Source of the DNA: Streptomyces collinus
GTDB lineage: Bacteria; Actinomycetota; Actinomycetes; Streptomycetales; Streptomycetaceae
Length of the DNA: 64,000 nucleotides
Direction: 5' to 3'
NCBI RefSeq assembly: GCF_031348265.1
Contig: NZ_CP133771.1
Span: 8,060,001 to 8,124,000 of the forward strand
The stretch's first letter is position 1. Every line of letters starts with the position of its first letter. Below, piece by piece: positions 42,393-51,272 of this stretch. The translations under genes and the position numbers were made by a program. The notes beneath the pieces are model-generated. The model was not told the origin of the DNA, did not search any database, and saw only the letters and a list, made by a program, of their open reading frames with translations.

Positions 42393-45029
42393 ATGAACCG
42401 GCGGGAAGGCAGCCGGAGGTCCGCCGCAAAGTCCGACCTGCTCCGGGGCACGACTCCCGCCACGGGTCTGTCGTCGGACGAGGCCGCGCGGCGGCTGGAG
42501 TTCCACGGGCCCAACGAGATCCCCGCGGAGCCGCGGACTCCGGTATGGCGGCGGGTGCTGCAGCAGCTGCGCGATCCGCTGATCCTGGTCCTGCTCGTGG
42601 CGGCCGCCCTGACGATCGCCACGGGCGATCTCTCCGACGCCGCGGTGATCCTGTTCGTGATCACCGTGAACACCGTGGTCGGCGTCGTACAGGAGGTACG
42701 GGCGGAACAGGCGGTGATGGCCCTGTCCGCCATGAGTGCCCCCGCCGCCAGGGTGGTGCGGGACGGTGAGGAGCGCTCCGTCGCGGCAGCCGAGGTGGTG
42801 CCGGGAGATGTGGTCCTGGTGGCCGAGGGGGACATCGTCCCCGCGGACGGGGACGTTCTCGTCGCGGCGTCGCTGCTGGCGGACGAGTCGTCACTGACGG
42901 GCGAGTCCGTTCCGGTGGAGAAGGCCCCCGGCAGTGACGAAGCACGCGGGGCGGTGTCGGCGGGCACGGTCGTCGTCCGTGGCCGCGGACGGGTCGTGGT
43001 GACCGCGACCGGGGCCGACAGCGCGCTCGGCCGGATCGCTTCCCTGATGGGCGGTGCGCACGGCCTCACCCCACTGCAGCACCGGCTGGTGAAGTTCGGC
43101 CGGACGCTGGCGGCTGTCACGGTGGCGCTGTGCGCGGTGGTGCTCGCCCTCGGGCTGGTGCGCGGCCAGCCCGTGGAGCTGATGATCGTGGCGGCGATCA
43201 GCCTCGCCGTCGCCGCCGTTCCGGAGTCGCTTCCCGCCGTGGTGACGCTCGCTCTGGCGCTGGGAGCACGGCGGATGGCGGACCGGCACGCCATCGTCCG
43301 CAGGCTGCCCGCGGTGGAGACCTTGGGTTCGGTGACCGTGATCGCCACCGACAAGACGGGCACCCTGACCGAGGGCCGGATGGCGGCCGAGCAACTGTGG
43401 ACGTCCCTCGGCGAGGCATCGGTCGTGGGGACCGGCTACGAACCCGAGGGCCGGGTCGTCCGAGACGGCGAGGCGGTGACCGCGGGTGACGCTCCCGACC
43501 TGGCGGCGCTGCTGAGCGTCGCGATGCTGTGCAACGACGCGGCTCTGGAGCCCCCGTCGCACCACTCCCCGGAGTGGAGTGCGCTCGGCGATCCCACGGA
43601 GGCTGCCCTGCTGGTGGCCGGGGCTCGCCTCGGGCTGGACCGGGCGGCACTGGACAGCGAACTGCCGCGCCTGGAGGAGATTCCCTTCGACAGCAGCCGC
43701 AAGCGCATGACGACCGTGCACCGCCGCCCGGACGGCGGGTTGCGCGTTGCGTGCAAAGGAGCGCCGGAATCCGTGCTCCGCCCGCAGATTCTGGCCGACG
43801 GCCCTGAGGCCGTCGCCCGCGCGGCCGCACAAGCGGAGGCATGGGCACGCCGTGGGTACCGGGTGCTCGCCGTCGCCTCGGCCGACCACGAGGGCCGGGC
43901 GCAGCCACCCCCGACCTGGGAGTCGGGCTTGTCGCTCCTCGGCCTCGTCGGCATCCTGGACCCGCCCCGCAGCGCGTCCGAGCCGACGATCACCGCCTGC
44001 AAACGGGCCGGCATCGTCCCCGTACTCATCACCGGCGACCACCCGCTGACCGCGCGGGCCGTGGCCGGGCGCCTCAGCATCGCCACCCGGGACGACGAGG
44101 TCACCACAGGGGACCGGATCCGGACAGGCACGGCGGGCGATCTGACGGACGTACGCGTCTACGCCCGGACCACTTCCGAGCAGAAGCTGGACATCGTCCA
44201 GGCGTGGCGCGGGGCCGGGCACGTGGTGGCGATGACGGGGGACGGCGTCAACGACGGCCCGGCCCTTCGTCAGGCCGACATCGGCGTGGCCATGGGCCGG
44301 CGCGGCACCGAGGTCGCACGCCAGGCGGCCGATCTGGTGCTCGCCGACGACAACCCGGCCACGATCGTGGCGGCCGTCGAGGAGGGACGCCGGGTCTACG
44401 CGAACGTGCGCCGGTTCCTGCTCTACGCGCTCGCCGGGGGCACCGCGGAGATCCTGGTGATGCTCCTCGGCCCCTTCCTGGGGATGCCGCTGCCGCTGCT
44501 GCCCGCACAGATTCTGTGGATCAACCTGCTCACGCACGGCCTGCCGGGTGTCGCTCTCGGCGCGGAACCCGTCGACCCGGACACGATGCGCCACCCGCCC
44601 CGGCCTCCCGAAGAGAGCGTGCTGGGGGCCGGTCTGTGGCCGCGGATCCTGTTCATGGGGGCCTTCGTCACGACGGTGACCCTCGTGGTCGGCGTCTGGG
44701 CCCGGGAGACCGGACGTCCCTGGCAGTCCATGATGTTTCTGGTGCTCGGGGCGACCCAGCTCGGCGTCGCACTCGGCTCCCGGGCCCGCCCGGGCACCCT
44801 GGCCAACCCCTTCCTGCTGGTGGCCGTGGGAGTGGCACTGAGCCTCCAGGCGGCCGCTGTCTATCTGCCGCTCCTGCGGGACCTGCTGGGTACGGAGCCG
44901 CTTCCGCTCACCGACCTGGCGATCGCCTGCGTGCTGTCCGGCCTCGGCCATGTCGTCATGCGGCTCCAGGCGCGACTGAGACCGGAACGCCCGCCGCGCG
45001 CGGGCCTACCGGCAGCACAGGGACTTTGA
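42393..45029 (+). CDS. P2-type cation-transporting ATPase (PacL/CtpF-like)
   Basis: An 878-residue P-type ATPase: cation N-domain (about 20-60), actuator motif SLTGESVP near 168, TM4 AAVPESLPAV near 275, phosphorylation motif ATDKTGTLTEG (Asp near 321), nucleotide-binding KGAPE, hinge MTGDGVND near 616, and ten predicted helices. In TM6 the usual Ca2+-ligand motif WINLxTDGLP reads WINLLTHGLPG, so the aspartate is His, which may change ion choice. The mycobacterial CtpF (Rv1997) is a DosR-regulon member of this class. ATG 42393 has a weak ribosome site; GTG starts at 42282 or 42342 are possible. It follows the channel gene by 118 bp. Confidence 0.9.
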   Translation: MNRREGSRRSAAKSDLLRGTTPATGLSSDEAARRLEFHGPNEIPAEPRTPVWRRVLQQLRDPLILVLLVAAALTIATGDLSDAAVILFVITVNTVVGVVQEVRAEQAVMALSAMSAPAARVVRDGEERSVAAAEVVPGDVVLVAEGDIVPADGDVLVAASLLADESSLTGESVPVEKAPGSDEARGAVSAGTVVVRGRGRVVVTATGADSALGRIASLMGGAHGLTPLQHRLVKFGRTLAAVTVALCAVVLALGLVRGQPVELMIVAAISLAVAAVPESLPAVVTLALALGARRMADRHAIVRRLPAVETLGSVTVIATDKTGTLTEGRMAAEQLWTSLGEASVVGTGYEPEGRVVRDGEAVTAGDAPDLAALLSVAMLCNDAALEPPSHHSPEWSALGDPTEAALLVAGARLGLDRAALDSELPRLEEIPFDSSRKRMTTVHRRPDGGLRVACKGAPESVLRPQILADGPEAVARAAAQAEAWARRGYRVLAVASADHEGRAQPPPTWESGLSLLGLVGILDPPRSASEPTITACKRAGIVPVLITGDHPLTARAVAGRLSIATRDDEVTTGDRIRTGTAGDLTDVRVYARTTSEQKLDIVQAWRGAGHVVAMTGDGVNDGPALRQADIGVAMGRRGTEVARQAADLVLADDNPATIVAAVEEGRRVYANVRRFLLYALAGGTAEILVMLLGPFLGMPLPLLPAQILWINLLTHGLPGVALGAEPVDPDTMRHPPRPPEESVLGAGLWPRILFMGAFVTTVTLVVGVWARETGRPWQSMMFLVLGATQLGVALGSRARPGTLANPFLLVAVGVALSLQAAAVYLPLLRDLLGTEPLPLTDLAIACVLSGLGHVVMRLQARLRPERPPRAGLPAAQGL

Positions 45030-45265
45030 GTGACGCGGGCGCCTGTTCCCGGCATGCGCACGGGAGGTGAGGAATCCACACTGGTCTGGAGGGGCACCGG
45101 CCTGGGTGGGCCATGTCGTCGAGATCATCTGCGCGACCCCTTGACCGACCTGTTGTCGTTCGGCCTGCGGCACTTGAGGCCATACATGGCATGCCGTCGT
45201 GCTGAGTCCGTCGCTGCCGATGCCGTACTTACGCATTTTCGTCGAGGCAGGTTCAGGAGGTCATG

Positions 45266-46015
45266 ATGCGACGTCTCAACGAGCGGGTGGCGATCGTCAC
45301 CGGCGGAGCCAGAGGGATCGGCGCCGCTGTGGCACGGCTGTTCGCGGCAGAGGGCGCAGCCGTGGTGGTCGCCGATGTCCTCGACGCCGAGGGGGAGAAG
45401 CTGGCGGCGGAGCTCGGCGGCCCGGCCCGCTACGCGCACCTGGACGTCAGCACCGAGGACGGCTGGCAGACGATCGTCGCGGAGACGGACCGGGACCTCG
45501 GCCCGGTTTCGGTGCTGGTCAACAACGCCGGGATCCTGGAGTGGGGGACCGTCGAGGAGCAGAGCCTCGAATCCTTCCGGAGGGTCATCGACGTCAACGT
45601 CCAGGGCGCCTGGCTGGGCATGCGAACGGCAGCACCGTCTCTTCGCCGGGCCGGCGGAGGCGTGATCGTGAACATCTCCTCGATCGCCGGCCTCACCGGC
45701 TACGCCGGCATCGGAGCGTATGTGACCAGCAAGTGGGCACTGCGAGGGCTGACCAAGGCCGCAGCTCTGGAACTGGCCCCGGACGGGATCCGTGTCTGCT
45801 CGGTCCATCCCGGTGCGGTGCGCACAGCGATGACGGCCGACTTCGACGACTCGTTCACCGCCGCCCAGCCTCTCCCGCGGTTCGGTGAACCCGAGGAAGT
45901 CGCCCGTATGGTCCTCTTCATCGCCACCGAGGCCACCTTCTCGACCGGCGTGGAGTTCGTCCTGGACGGCGGCGTCACCGCCGGCCCGCCCACCGCCCTG
46001 ACTCCTGCCGACTGA
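45266..46015 (+). CDS. Short-chain dehydrogenase/reductase
   Basis: A 249-residue classical SDR: cofactor motif TGGARGIG (12-19), Asp36-Val at the end of strand 2 (favouring NAD), NNAG near 85, and catalytic Ser-Tyr-Lys with SSIAGLTG and YVTSKWAL. The C-terminus FSTGVEFVLDGGVTAGP is typical of 3-alpha/20-beta-hydroxysteroid dehydrogenase-like SDRs. AGGAGG is five bases before ATG 45266, preferred over ATG 45263. The 236 bp before it hold no gene or box that I can recognise. The substrate is unknown. Confidence 0.88.
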   Translation: MRRLNERVAIVTGGARGIGAAVARLFAAEGAAVVVADVLDAEGEKLAAELGGPARYAHLDVSTEDGWQTIVAETDRDLGPVSVLVNNAGILEWGTVEEQSLESFRRVIDVNVQGAWLGMRTAAPSLRRAGGGVIVNISSIAGLTGYAGIGAYVTSKWALRGLTKAAALELAPDGIRVCSVHPGAVRTAMTADFDDSFTAAQPLPRFGEPEEVARMVLFIATEATFSTGVEFVLDGGVTAGPPTALTPAD

Positions 46016-46135
46016 GCCTGAGACGCCGACGACGTGCCGTTCGTGAAGTGACGGCACGCAGATGAGGTCGGGCTCCGGGGTCGGCGGTGCCGAGCTCCTG
46101 TGGTGGGACTGACAGGGAGCTGCGAGGCTGAACAC

Positions 46136-46816
46136 ATGAGCGAGCACCGGCCCGGGGCCGGGCGACGCCCACTCGGTGCGGCGGCCGCCATGCTGGCCCT
46201 GTACGCCGTCTTCCTGCGGCCACGGGTGCTGACCTGGGGTACGACACACGACGAAGCCGACCGCAGCCTCCCCGGCGATGGTCTCATCCCCGATGCCGAC
46301 GGCACCTCGACCATGGCCACGACCCTGCCGGCACCGCCCGAAGAGGTCTGGCCCTGGCTGGCACAGATGGGCTGCAACCGCGGCGGCTGGTACAGCTGGG
46401 ACCGCCTGGACAACGGCGGACGCCCGAGCGTGGAGCGCATCGTCCCGGAGTGGCAGCGCCTGGAGCAGGACCAGCACCTGGACGCCCTGCCGAGCGGCGA
46501 CGCCTGGTTCACCGTCGCGGTCCTGGAACCGGAGCGGACCCTGGTGCTGCGCTCGCAGACGAAACTCCCCTCGGGACGCCCCTTCGACGTGCGGTACGAG
46601 CCGCTGCCCAAGGCGTACATCGACTCGATCTGGGGCTTCCACCTCCGGCCGGAGCCCGGCGGAAGGACCCGGCTCATCGTCCGCGCGAGGGGTCGCAGCC
46701 GCCCGCGGCCCCTCACCCGGACCATGGACGTGCTGTTCTGGGAGCCCGCCCACCTGATCATGCAAACCCGCCAGTTCCGCAGCCTGCGCACGCGTGTCAG
46801 TGCGACGGCAGCATGA
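46136..46816 (+). CDS. SRPBCC-family protein with N-terminal membrane segment
   Basis: A 226-residue protein. A hydrophobic stretch (about 16-30, AAAAMLALYAVFLRPRVL) may anchor it, and the rest (LPAPPEEVWPWLAQMGCNRG, YSWDRLDNGGRPSVERI) is a START/SRPBCC ligand-binding fold of the kind found in many Streptomyces proteins of unknown role. ATG 46136 follows a modest GAGG. It lies 120 bp after the SDR on the same strand and convergent with the DUF6448 gene (30 bp gap). Confidence 0.75.
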   Translation: MSEHRPGAGRRPLGAAAAMLALYAVFLRPRVLTWGTTHDEADRSLPGDGLIPDADGTSTMATTLPAPPEEVWPWLAQMGCNRGGWYSWDRLDNGGRPSVERIVPEWQRLEQDQHLDALPSGDAWFTVAVLEPERTLVLRSQTKLPSGRPFDVRYEPLPKAYIDSIWGFHLRPEPGGRTRLIVRARGRSRPRPLTRTMDVLFWEPAHLIMQTRQFRSLRTRVSATAA

Positions 46817-46846
46817 AATGCAGGGAGGGCCCGGACTGTCGTTTCG

Positions 46847-47374
46847 TCAGGAGTGCAGGGCTGGTGCGTGCGGGACGGCAATCGCCTGTTGGTACACGTG
46901 GTGCGCCCACACCTGCACGCCGAGGCCGGCCTCCACGAATGCGCGGGCGGCAGCCACCCCCTCCGCGGCATGCTTCTTGAGCGCCATGGCCCGGCCGTGA
47001 CGCTCTTCGACCTGCTCACGGATGATCCCGCAAAGTGCCTCGGTCAGTTCGTCCGGGGAGCCGACGTCGAGGGCATGCTCAGCAACCGGGATCACCGGCC
47101 CGACATCGAGCCCGGCCGGCTTCAGCCCCGTGAAGGGTGCGCCCTCTCCGGAGCGGTGTACGCGGACGACCGTCTCGAAGAACCAGCGGTCGGCCACTTC
47201 CTGCGCCTCCCGGCCGAACGTGCGCGCCTTGGCCGTGAGACTGAACGCCTCACGGACCTCTCGTTCCCCTTCTTCGGGCACGTAGGGCAGGATCTGTGCG
47301 ACATCCCTGCCCTCCAGGGCTTTACGCGCGGCCGTGACGACGGGACCGTCAAGAGAATCACAGTGCGGTGGCAT
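46847..47374 (-). CDS. DUF6448 family protein
   Basis: A 175-residue protein beginning MPPHCDSLDGPVVTAARKAL and containing ADRWFFETVVRVHRSGEGAP and GLKPAGLDVGPVIPVAEHAL, the pattern of the DUF6448 family. The function is unknown. The His/Cys at positions 4-5 are characteristic. An ideal ribosome site (AAAGGAGGTGA) lies eight bases before ATG 47374. It is divergent from pspA with 174 bp between, where I see no clear operator. Confidence 0.8.
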   Translation of the reverse strand: MPPHCDSLDGPVVTAARKALEGRDVAQILPYVPEEGEREVREAFSLTAKARTFGREAQEVADRWFFETVVRVHRSGEGAPFTGLKPAGLDVGPVIPVAEHALDVGSPDELTEALCGIIREQVEERHGRAMALKKHAAEGVAAARAFVEAGLGVQVWAHHVYQQAIAVPHAPALHS

Positions 47375-47548
47375 CGCCGGTCACCTCCTTTGCGGCTCAC
47401 CTCCATCGTCGACCCGCCAGGCGCGAGCGGGAGAGTGACGACCGCCGACCGGTTTGCGGCCCGGACGACGCCGCCGGAGTCTGGAAGTGCCCCGCAGACG
47501 AGGCATGGCCTGGCTGATTCCTCATCGATCGAGAGGAGGCAGGCCGCT

Positions 47549-48325
47549 ATGACCAGCATCGCCCACCGCATGGCCGCCCTGTTCCGGATCAAGGCGAACA
47601 AGGCCCTGGACAAGGCCGAAGACCCGCGCGAGGTACTGGACTACTCCTATACCCAGCAGCAGGAATTGCTGCAGAAGGTACGACGCGGTGTGGCGGACGT
47701 GGCCACCAGCCGCAAGCGCATCGATCTGCAGATCAACCAGTTGCGCCAGTCCGGCGGCAAGCTGGAGGGCCAGGCCCAGCAGGCGCTCGCCGCCGGGCGC
47801 GAGGACCTCGCCCGCGAAGCCCTGAGCCGGCGCACCGCCGTGGCCTCCCAGCTCACGGACCTCCAGACCCAGCAAGCAACGCTGCAGGCCGAGGAAGAGA
47901 AACTCACCCTGGCCTCACAGCGCCTCCAGACGAAGGTGGACACCTTCCGCATCAGCAAGGAGACCATCAAGGCCCGCTACACCGCGGCCGAGGCCCAGAC
48001 CCGCATCACCGAGGCGGTCACCGGCATCGGGGAGGAGATGGGCGATGTCGGCATGGCCATGCAGCGCGCCGAGGACAAGACCGAGCAACTGCAGGCCCGT
48101 GCCGGTGCGCTGGATGAACTTCTCGCCTCCGGCGCCCTGGAGGACGCCACCCTCCCTGCGGGCCGCGACGACATCCAGGCCGAACTCGAACGGGTCACCG
48201 CGGGCCAGGACGTGGACAGGGAACTGGCCCGGATGAAAGCCCAGCTCCCCGCGTCCGCCACCCCCTCGGCCCTGGAAGGCAAGAGCGCCGAGCAGGGCGC
48301 GCCGGACCAGGAGGGGACATCATGA
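47549..48325 (+). CDS. PspA/IM30-family membrane-stress protein
   Basis: A 258-residue almost wholly helical protein of the PspA/Vipp1 (ESCRT-III-like) family. An amphipathic N-terminal helix (MTSIAHRMAALFRIKANKAL) is followed by EDPREVLDYSYTQQQELLQK and a long coiled coil to about residue 190, then a Glu/Ala-rich end. Such proteins coat and protect the inner face of the plasma membrane under stress. GAGAGGAGG is nine bases before ATG 47549. It overlaps the PspAA gene by four bases (ATGA). Confidence 0.9.
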   Translation: MTSIAHRMAALFRIKANKALDKAEDPREVLDYSYTQQQELLQKVRRGVADVATSRKRIDLQINQLRQSGGKLEGQAQQALAAGREDLAREALSRRTAVASQLTDLQTQQATLQAEEEKLTLASQRLQTKVDTFRISKETIKARYTAAEAQTRITEAVTGIGEEMGDVGMAMQRAEDKTEQLQARAGALDELLASGALEDATLPAGRDDIQAELERVTAGQDVDRELARMKAQLPASATPSALEGKSAEQGAPDQEGTS

Positions 48326-48600
48326 TCATGCGGATTCTCGGCGAGGGTCAGTACGAGGTCACGGAAGATCACCTCGACCGGCTCAACGAGCTGGATGCGG
48401 CTCTGCAGTCCGCGGCCGACGCCGACGACGACACGCTGTTCGCCACTGCCCTGTCGGCGCTGCTGGACGCGGTACGCAGCTATGGCGCGCCCTTGCCGGC
48501 GGAGACGATCACGCCGTCCGACCTGGTCCTGCCCGACGAGGACACCAGCCTCACACAGGTGCGGGAGCTGCTCTCCGACGAGGGCCTCATCCCGGGGTGA
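48322..48600 (+). CDS. PspA-associated protein PspAA
   Basis: A 92-residue protein (MRILGEGQYEVTEDHLDRLN ... LVLPDEDTSLTQVRELLSDE ... GLIPG) of the PspAA family, which in actinobacteria and cyanobacteria is encoded next to PspA and is thought to assist its assembly. It starts in the pspA stop (ATGA); ATG 48328 is an alternative. The overlap makes co-translation nearly certain. Confidence 0.88.
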   Translation: MIMRILGEGQYEVTEDHLDRLNELDAALQSAADADDDTLFATALSALLDAVRSYGAPLPAETITPSDLVLPDEDTSLTQVRELLSDEGLIPG

Positions 48601-48696
48601 CGGCGATGCGCTGCCCGAGGAGTTCACTCTCCACTACTACGGCTACCCATGTGACCGGACGACACGTGAGCGGCGTGCCGTCCGGCCACCGGGGGA

Positions 48697-50292
48697 TCAT
48701 GCCTGGTAGGCGACGTTTGTCATCATCCCGGCCTCGCCGTGGTAGGCGTTGTGGCAGTGCAGCATCCACTGGCCGGGGTTGTCGGTGTCGAAGAACACGG
48801 ACAGCGTCTTCTTGGGCAGCACGATCGCGGTGTCCTTGCGGGGACCGGAGCGGCCGAGCTGGAAGGTGTGGCCGTGCAGGTGCATCGGATGCCACATGGT
48901 GGTGGTGTTGACGAAGTCCAGCCGGACTCGCCGGCCCTCCTCGACCAGGACGGCGTTGGCGTCCGGATCGGCCATGTCGAACGGCTTGCCGTTGATGGCC
49001 CAGTTGTAGTGCATCATGCCCCCGGTGAGTTCGATGCGGTGCGTGACGTCGGCCGCGACGGACTCCAGTCGCACGTCGCCGGCCGCGCGCAGCCCGGACG
49101 CGGTCATGACCGTGCCGTTGAGTTCCCTCGGGCGTACGGCGGCAGTGGGCGCGCGGCCGGAGCCCGTGCGCACGAGGGCCAGCCCGCTGGTGTTCTTCCC
49201 CTCGGCCAGGGCGACCAGGGGGAAGACGCCGTCAGCGAGGGTGACCAGCACGTCATAGCGCTCACCCATGCCGATCAGGAGTGCGTCTGTCTGCCGGTGC
49301 CGGACGGGGAAGCCGTCGGTGTGCGTGACGGTCATCCTGTGGCCGCTGAGGGCGACCCGGTAGGCGGTGTCACTGCCCGCGTTGATGATCCGCAGCCGCA
49401 CCTTGCGGCCGGGCTTGCCGGTGTAGACCTCCGGGTCGTCCGGCACGCGGCCGTTGACCAGGTGGTAGGGGTACTTCACGTCGCCCGCATCGCCGCCCAG
49501 CAGATCGCTCTCCGCGCCCATGAGCATGAATGTCGACGGCCTCCCGCCCGACGTGGCTGAGACGGACGGGGATGGATCGCCGCTCGCCATCCCCATGGAG
49601 TGCATGTCGTGGCCCTCCGTGCCCGAGCCGGAGTTGCCGCCCATGTCCATGCCGCCCATGCCCTGCCTGAGTTCGGCGAAGACCTCGTCGGGGGTGCCGG
49701 TGACACCGTCGACCCAGTCGTCCAGGACGACCACCCATTCGTCGTCGTACGCCAGCGGCTCGCGCGGGTCCTCGACGATCAGGGGGGCGTACAGGCCGCG
49801 GTCGAGTTGGACGCCGACGTGCGGGTGGAAGAAGTACGTGCCCGGGGCGTCGGCGACGAACCGGTAGGTGAAGGTGGAGCCGGGGCGGACGGCGGCCTGG
49901 GTGGCCGGGGGCATGCCGTCCATGTCGTTGCGCAGGGCGATGCCGTGCCAGTGGATCGAGGTGGTGGTCTTGCCCGGCAGCTGGTTCGCGAGTTCGGCGA
50001 CCAGGGTGTCCCCGGCGGAGAGCCGGATCTCCTTGCCCGGGGTGCGGCCGTCGAAGGCCCAGGTGTTGGCCTTGACGCCGCCGCCCAGGTCTACCCTGGC
50101 GGGCGCGGCGGTCAGTGCGATCTTGTGCTGCCTGCCGGTGCCGCCCCGCCTCTTCTCTGCGGCGGCGACGGCGGAACCGGATGGGCTGACCAGGGCAGGG
50201 GCGCTGCCGGAGTCGGTGCAGGCGGCGAGTGCGCCCGCGCCGACGGCGCCGAGTCCGGCGAGCAGGATGGAGCGGCGGTTGATGCTGTTCAC
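48697..50292 (-). CDS. Secreted multicopper oxidase (Tat, lipoprotein)
   Basis: A 531-residue three-cupredoxin-domain oxidase of the CueO/bilirubin-oxidase type. The N-terminus has a twin-arginine motif (NRRSILLAG) and a lipobox LAAC with Cys25. The four copper motifs are SIHWHGIALR, YFFHPHVG, HPMHLHGHTF and HCHNAYHGEAGMM (His-Cys-His plus the axial Met). A Met/Gly/His-rich insertion (GMGGMDMGGN, HDMHSMGMASGD, about residues 200-240) resembles the copper-sensing Met-rich segment of CueO. It would oxidise Cu(I) or phenolics outside the membrane. The start is GTG 50292. DUF6153 and a copper-type operator lie upstream on the same strand. Confidence 0.9.
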   Translation of the reverse strand: MNSINRRSILLAGLGAVGAGALAACTDSGSAPALVSPSGSAVAAAEKRRGGTGRQHKIALTAAPARVDLGGGVKANTWAFDGRTPGKEIRLSAGDTLVAELANQLPGKTTTSIHWHGIALRNDMDGMPPATQAAVRPGSTFTYRFVADAPGTYFFHPHVGVQLDRGLYAPLIVEDPREPLAYDDEWVVVLDDWVDGVTGTPDEVFAELRQGMGGMDMGGNSGSGTEGHDMHSMGMASGDPSPSVSATSGGRPSTFMLMGAESDLLGGDAGDVKYPYHLVNGRVPDDPEVYTGKPGRKVRLRIINAGSDTAYRVALSGHRMTVTHTDGFPVRHRQTDALLIGMGERYDVLVTLADGVFPLVALAEGKNTSGLALVRTGSGRAPTAAVRPRELNGTVMTASGLRAAGDVRLESVAADVTHRIELTGGMMHYNWAINGKPFDMADPDANAVLVEEGRRVRLDFVNTTTMWHPMHLHGHTFQLGRSGPRKDTAIVLPKKTLSVFFDTDNPGQWMLHCHNAYHGEAGMMTNVAYQA

Positions 50293-50362
50293 GATGTGAG
50301 TCCTCTTCTTCGAACTGGCATGGGGCGCGGCGAGGACGGCACACGGGTGCCGTGGTCGCGGC

Positions 50363-50812
50363 CTAGAGGCGCAGTCGGGAGAGGACCGACAGGTCGGGTG
50401 GCGCGCGGCCGACCGTGCCGACGGGCCGAGGGCCGGGCTCGGTCTGGTACGGGGCGGCCGACTGCACCGGAGTGCCCTGCGGCGGCATGGGGAGCTTGAG
50501 CCCCTCGACGTTTCCGGCGGTGCAGTGCTGCATGCCCGGAACGGCGCAGGTGCTGCCCCCGACGCCGTGCGCGGGAGCGGGTGTACTGAACCCGTCCGCG
50601 TGAGTGAGGTCGGAGACCTGCCGTGCCGCGGCAGCGGACGAGGACGCCATGCCGGGCATGGCATGCCCGATGTGCGTGGAGTGCATGGCGCGTTGCGCCG
50701 GGGCGTCCGAGACAGCGGCCGTCTCGTGATGGATCAGTACGGCCAGAGCGGCGAGCAGGGCGATGACGGCGCCGCCTGCGCAGCGAAAGGCACTGGCGCG
50801 CACTGTCGCCAT
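50363..50812 (-). CDS. DUF6153 family secreted or membrane-anchored protein
   Basis: A 149-residue protein with one N-terminal hydrophobic helix (CAGGAVIALLAALAVLIHHE, about 10-29). An outer part follows, rich in His and Met (AMHSTHIGHAMPGMASS), plus a Cys pair (CAVPGMQHC) and a Pro-rich tail. DUF6153 proteins commonly neighbour copper genes in Streptomyces. A His/Met-rich outer segment fits copper binding, but that is inference. GGAGG is seven bases before ATG 50812; the multicopper oxidase follows after 70 bp, and an operator-like palindrome lies 66 bp upstream. Confidence 0.72.
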   Translation of the reverse strand: MATVRASAFRCAGGAVIALLAALAVLIHHETAAVSDAPAQRAMHSTHIGHAMPGMASSSAAAARQVSDLTHADGFSTPAPAHGVGGSTCAVPGMQHCTAGNVEGLKLPMPPQGTPVQSAAPYQTEPGPRPVGTVGRAPPDLSVLSRLRL

Positions 50813-50877
50813 CGCCACCACCTCCGCTCGGAGTTGTCTCCGCAGCGCCCCGTGGCCGGGGCTCACTGGTTGCGAAT

Positions 50878-50894
50878 ATACCCCCGTGGGGTTT
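50878..50894. promoter_or_regulatory. CsoR-like copper operator
   Basis: ATACCCCCGTGGGGTTT, an imperfect palindrome of the ATACCC-n-GGGTAT type bound by CsoR-family repressors, 66 bp upstream of the DUF6153 start. It suggests copper induction of DUF6153 and the multicopper oxidase. It could also be read by the CstR-like protein at 54960. Confidence 0.6.
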
Positions 50895-51138
50895 GACCGG
50901 CTCGTCGTCGTGGAGGCGGTCGCAGTCGTAGCGTGCGACGCAGGTCGAGGGTGAGTTCGTCGAGTTCGGCTTCGCCCTCTGCCTCGTCGTCGCGGACCGC
51001 GTCGCGGACGCCGTGCCGGATGTGGACACGAAGTGGCGACGACCAGGGCCGCGACCGCCCGCACCGCGGAGCGGGCCTCGACGGTGCCGTGGGCGGACCA
51101 TCTCGCCCGGGCCCGCCACGAGCTGGTGCCCTGCGACA

Positions 51139-51152
51139 GGGCCGCCCGGCCC
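51139..51152. promoter_or_regulatory. DevR/OsdR-type box upstream of alcohol dehydrogenase
   Basis: GGGCC-GCCC-GGCCC, an exact consensus match, 120 bp before ATG 51273, and the only exact intergenic copy I found right of 35 kb. It ties this distant dehydrogenase to the same regulon. Confidence 0.6.
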
Positions 51153-51272
51153 GAGCGAAGGCCACCACTCTGGTCAAAGATGGATGCATGGGGTATCTCC
51201 GGCGCGCTCCGTGCCCGCCCCAGTCATCCGACGACGTCCGGCCGAACGGCCGGAGGCCAGGGAGGAACGGAC

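Larger units (their letters stand above)
50813..51272. other. Divergent regulatory region, copper side and hypoxia side
   Basis: A 460-bp gap between the minus-strand DUF6153 gene and the plus-strand alcohol dehydrogenase. It holds the CsoR-like palindrome at 50878 and the DevR-type box at 51139. A minus-strand frame (about 50863-51062) contains RDDEAEGEAELDELTLDLRR, which looks protein-like, but I cannot name it and it has no ribosome site; it may be a relic. Confidence 0.45.
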
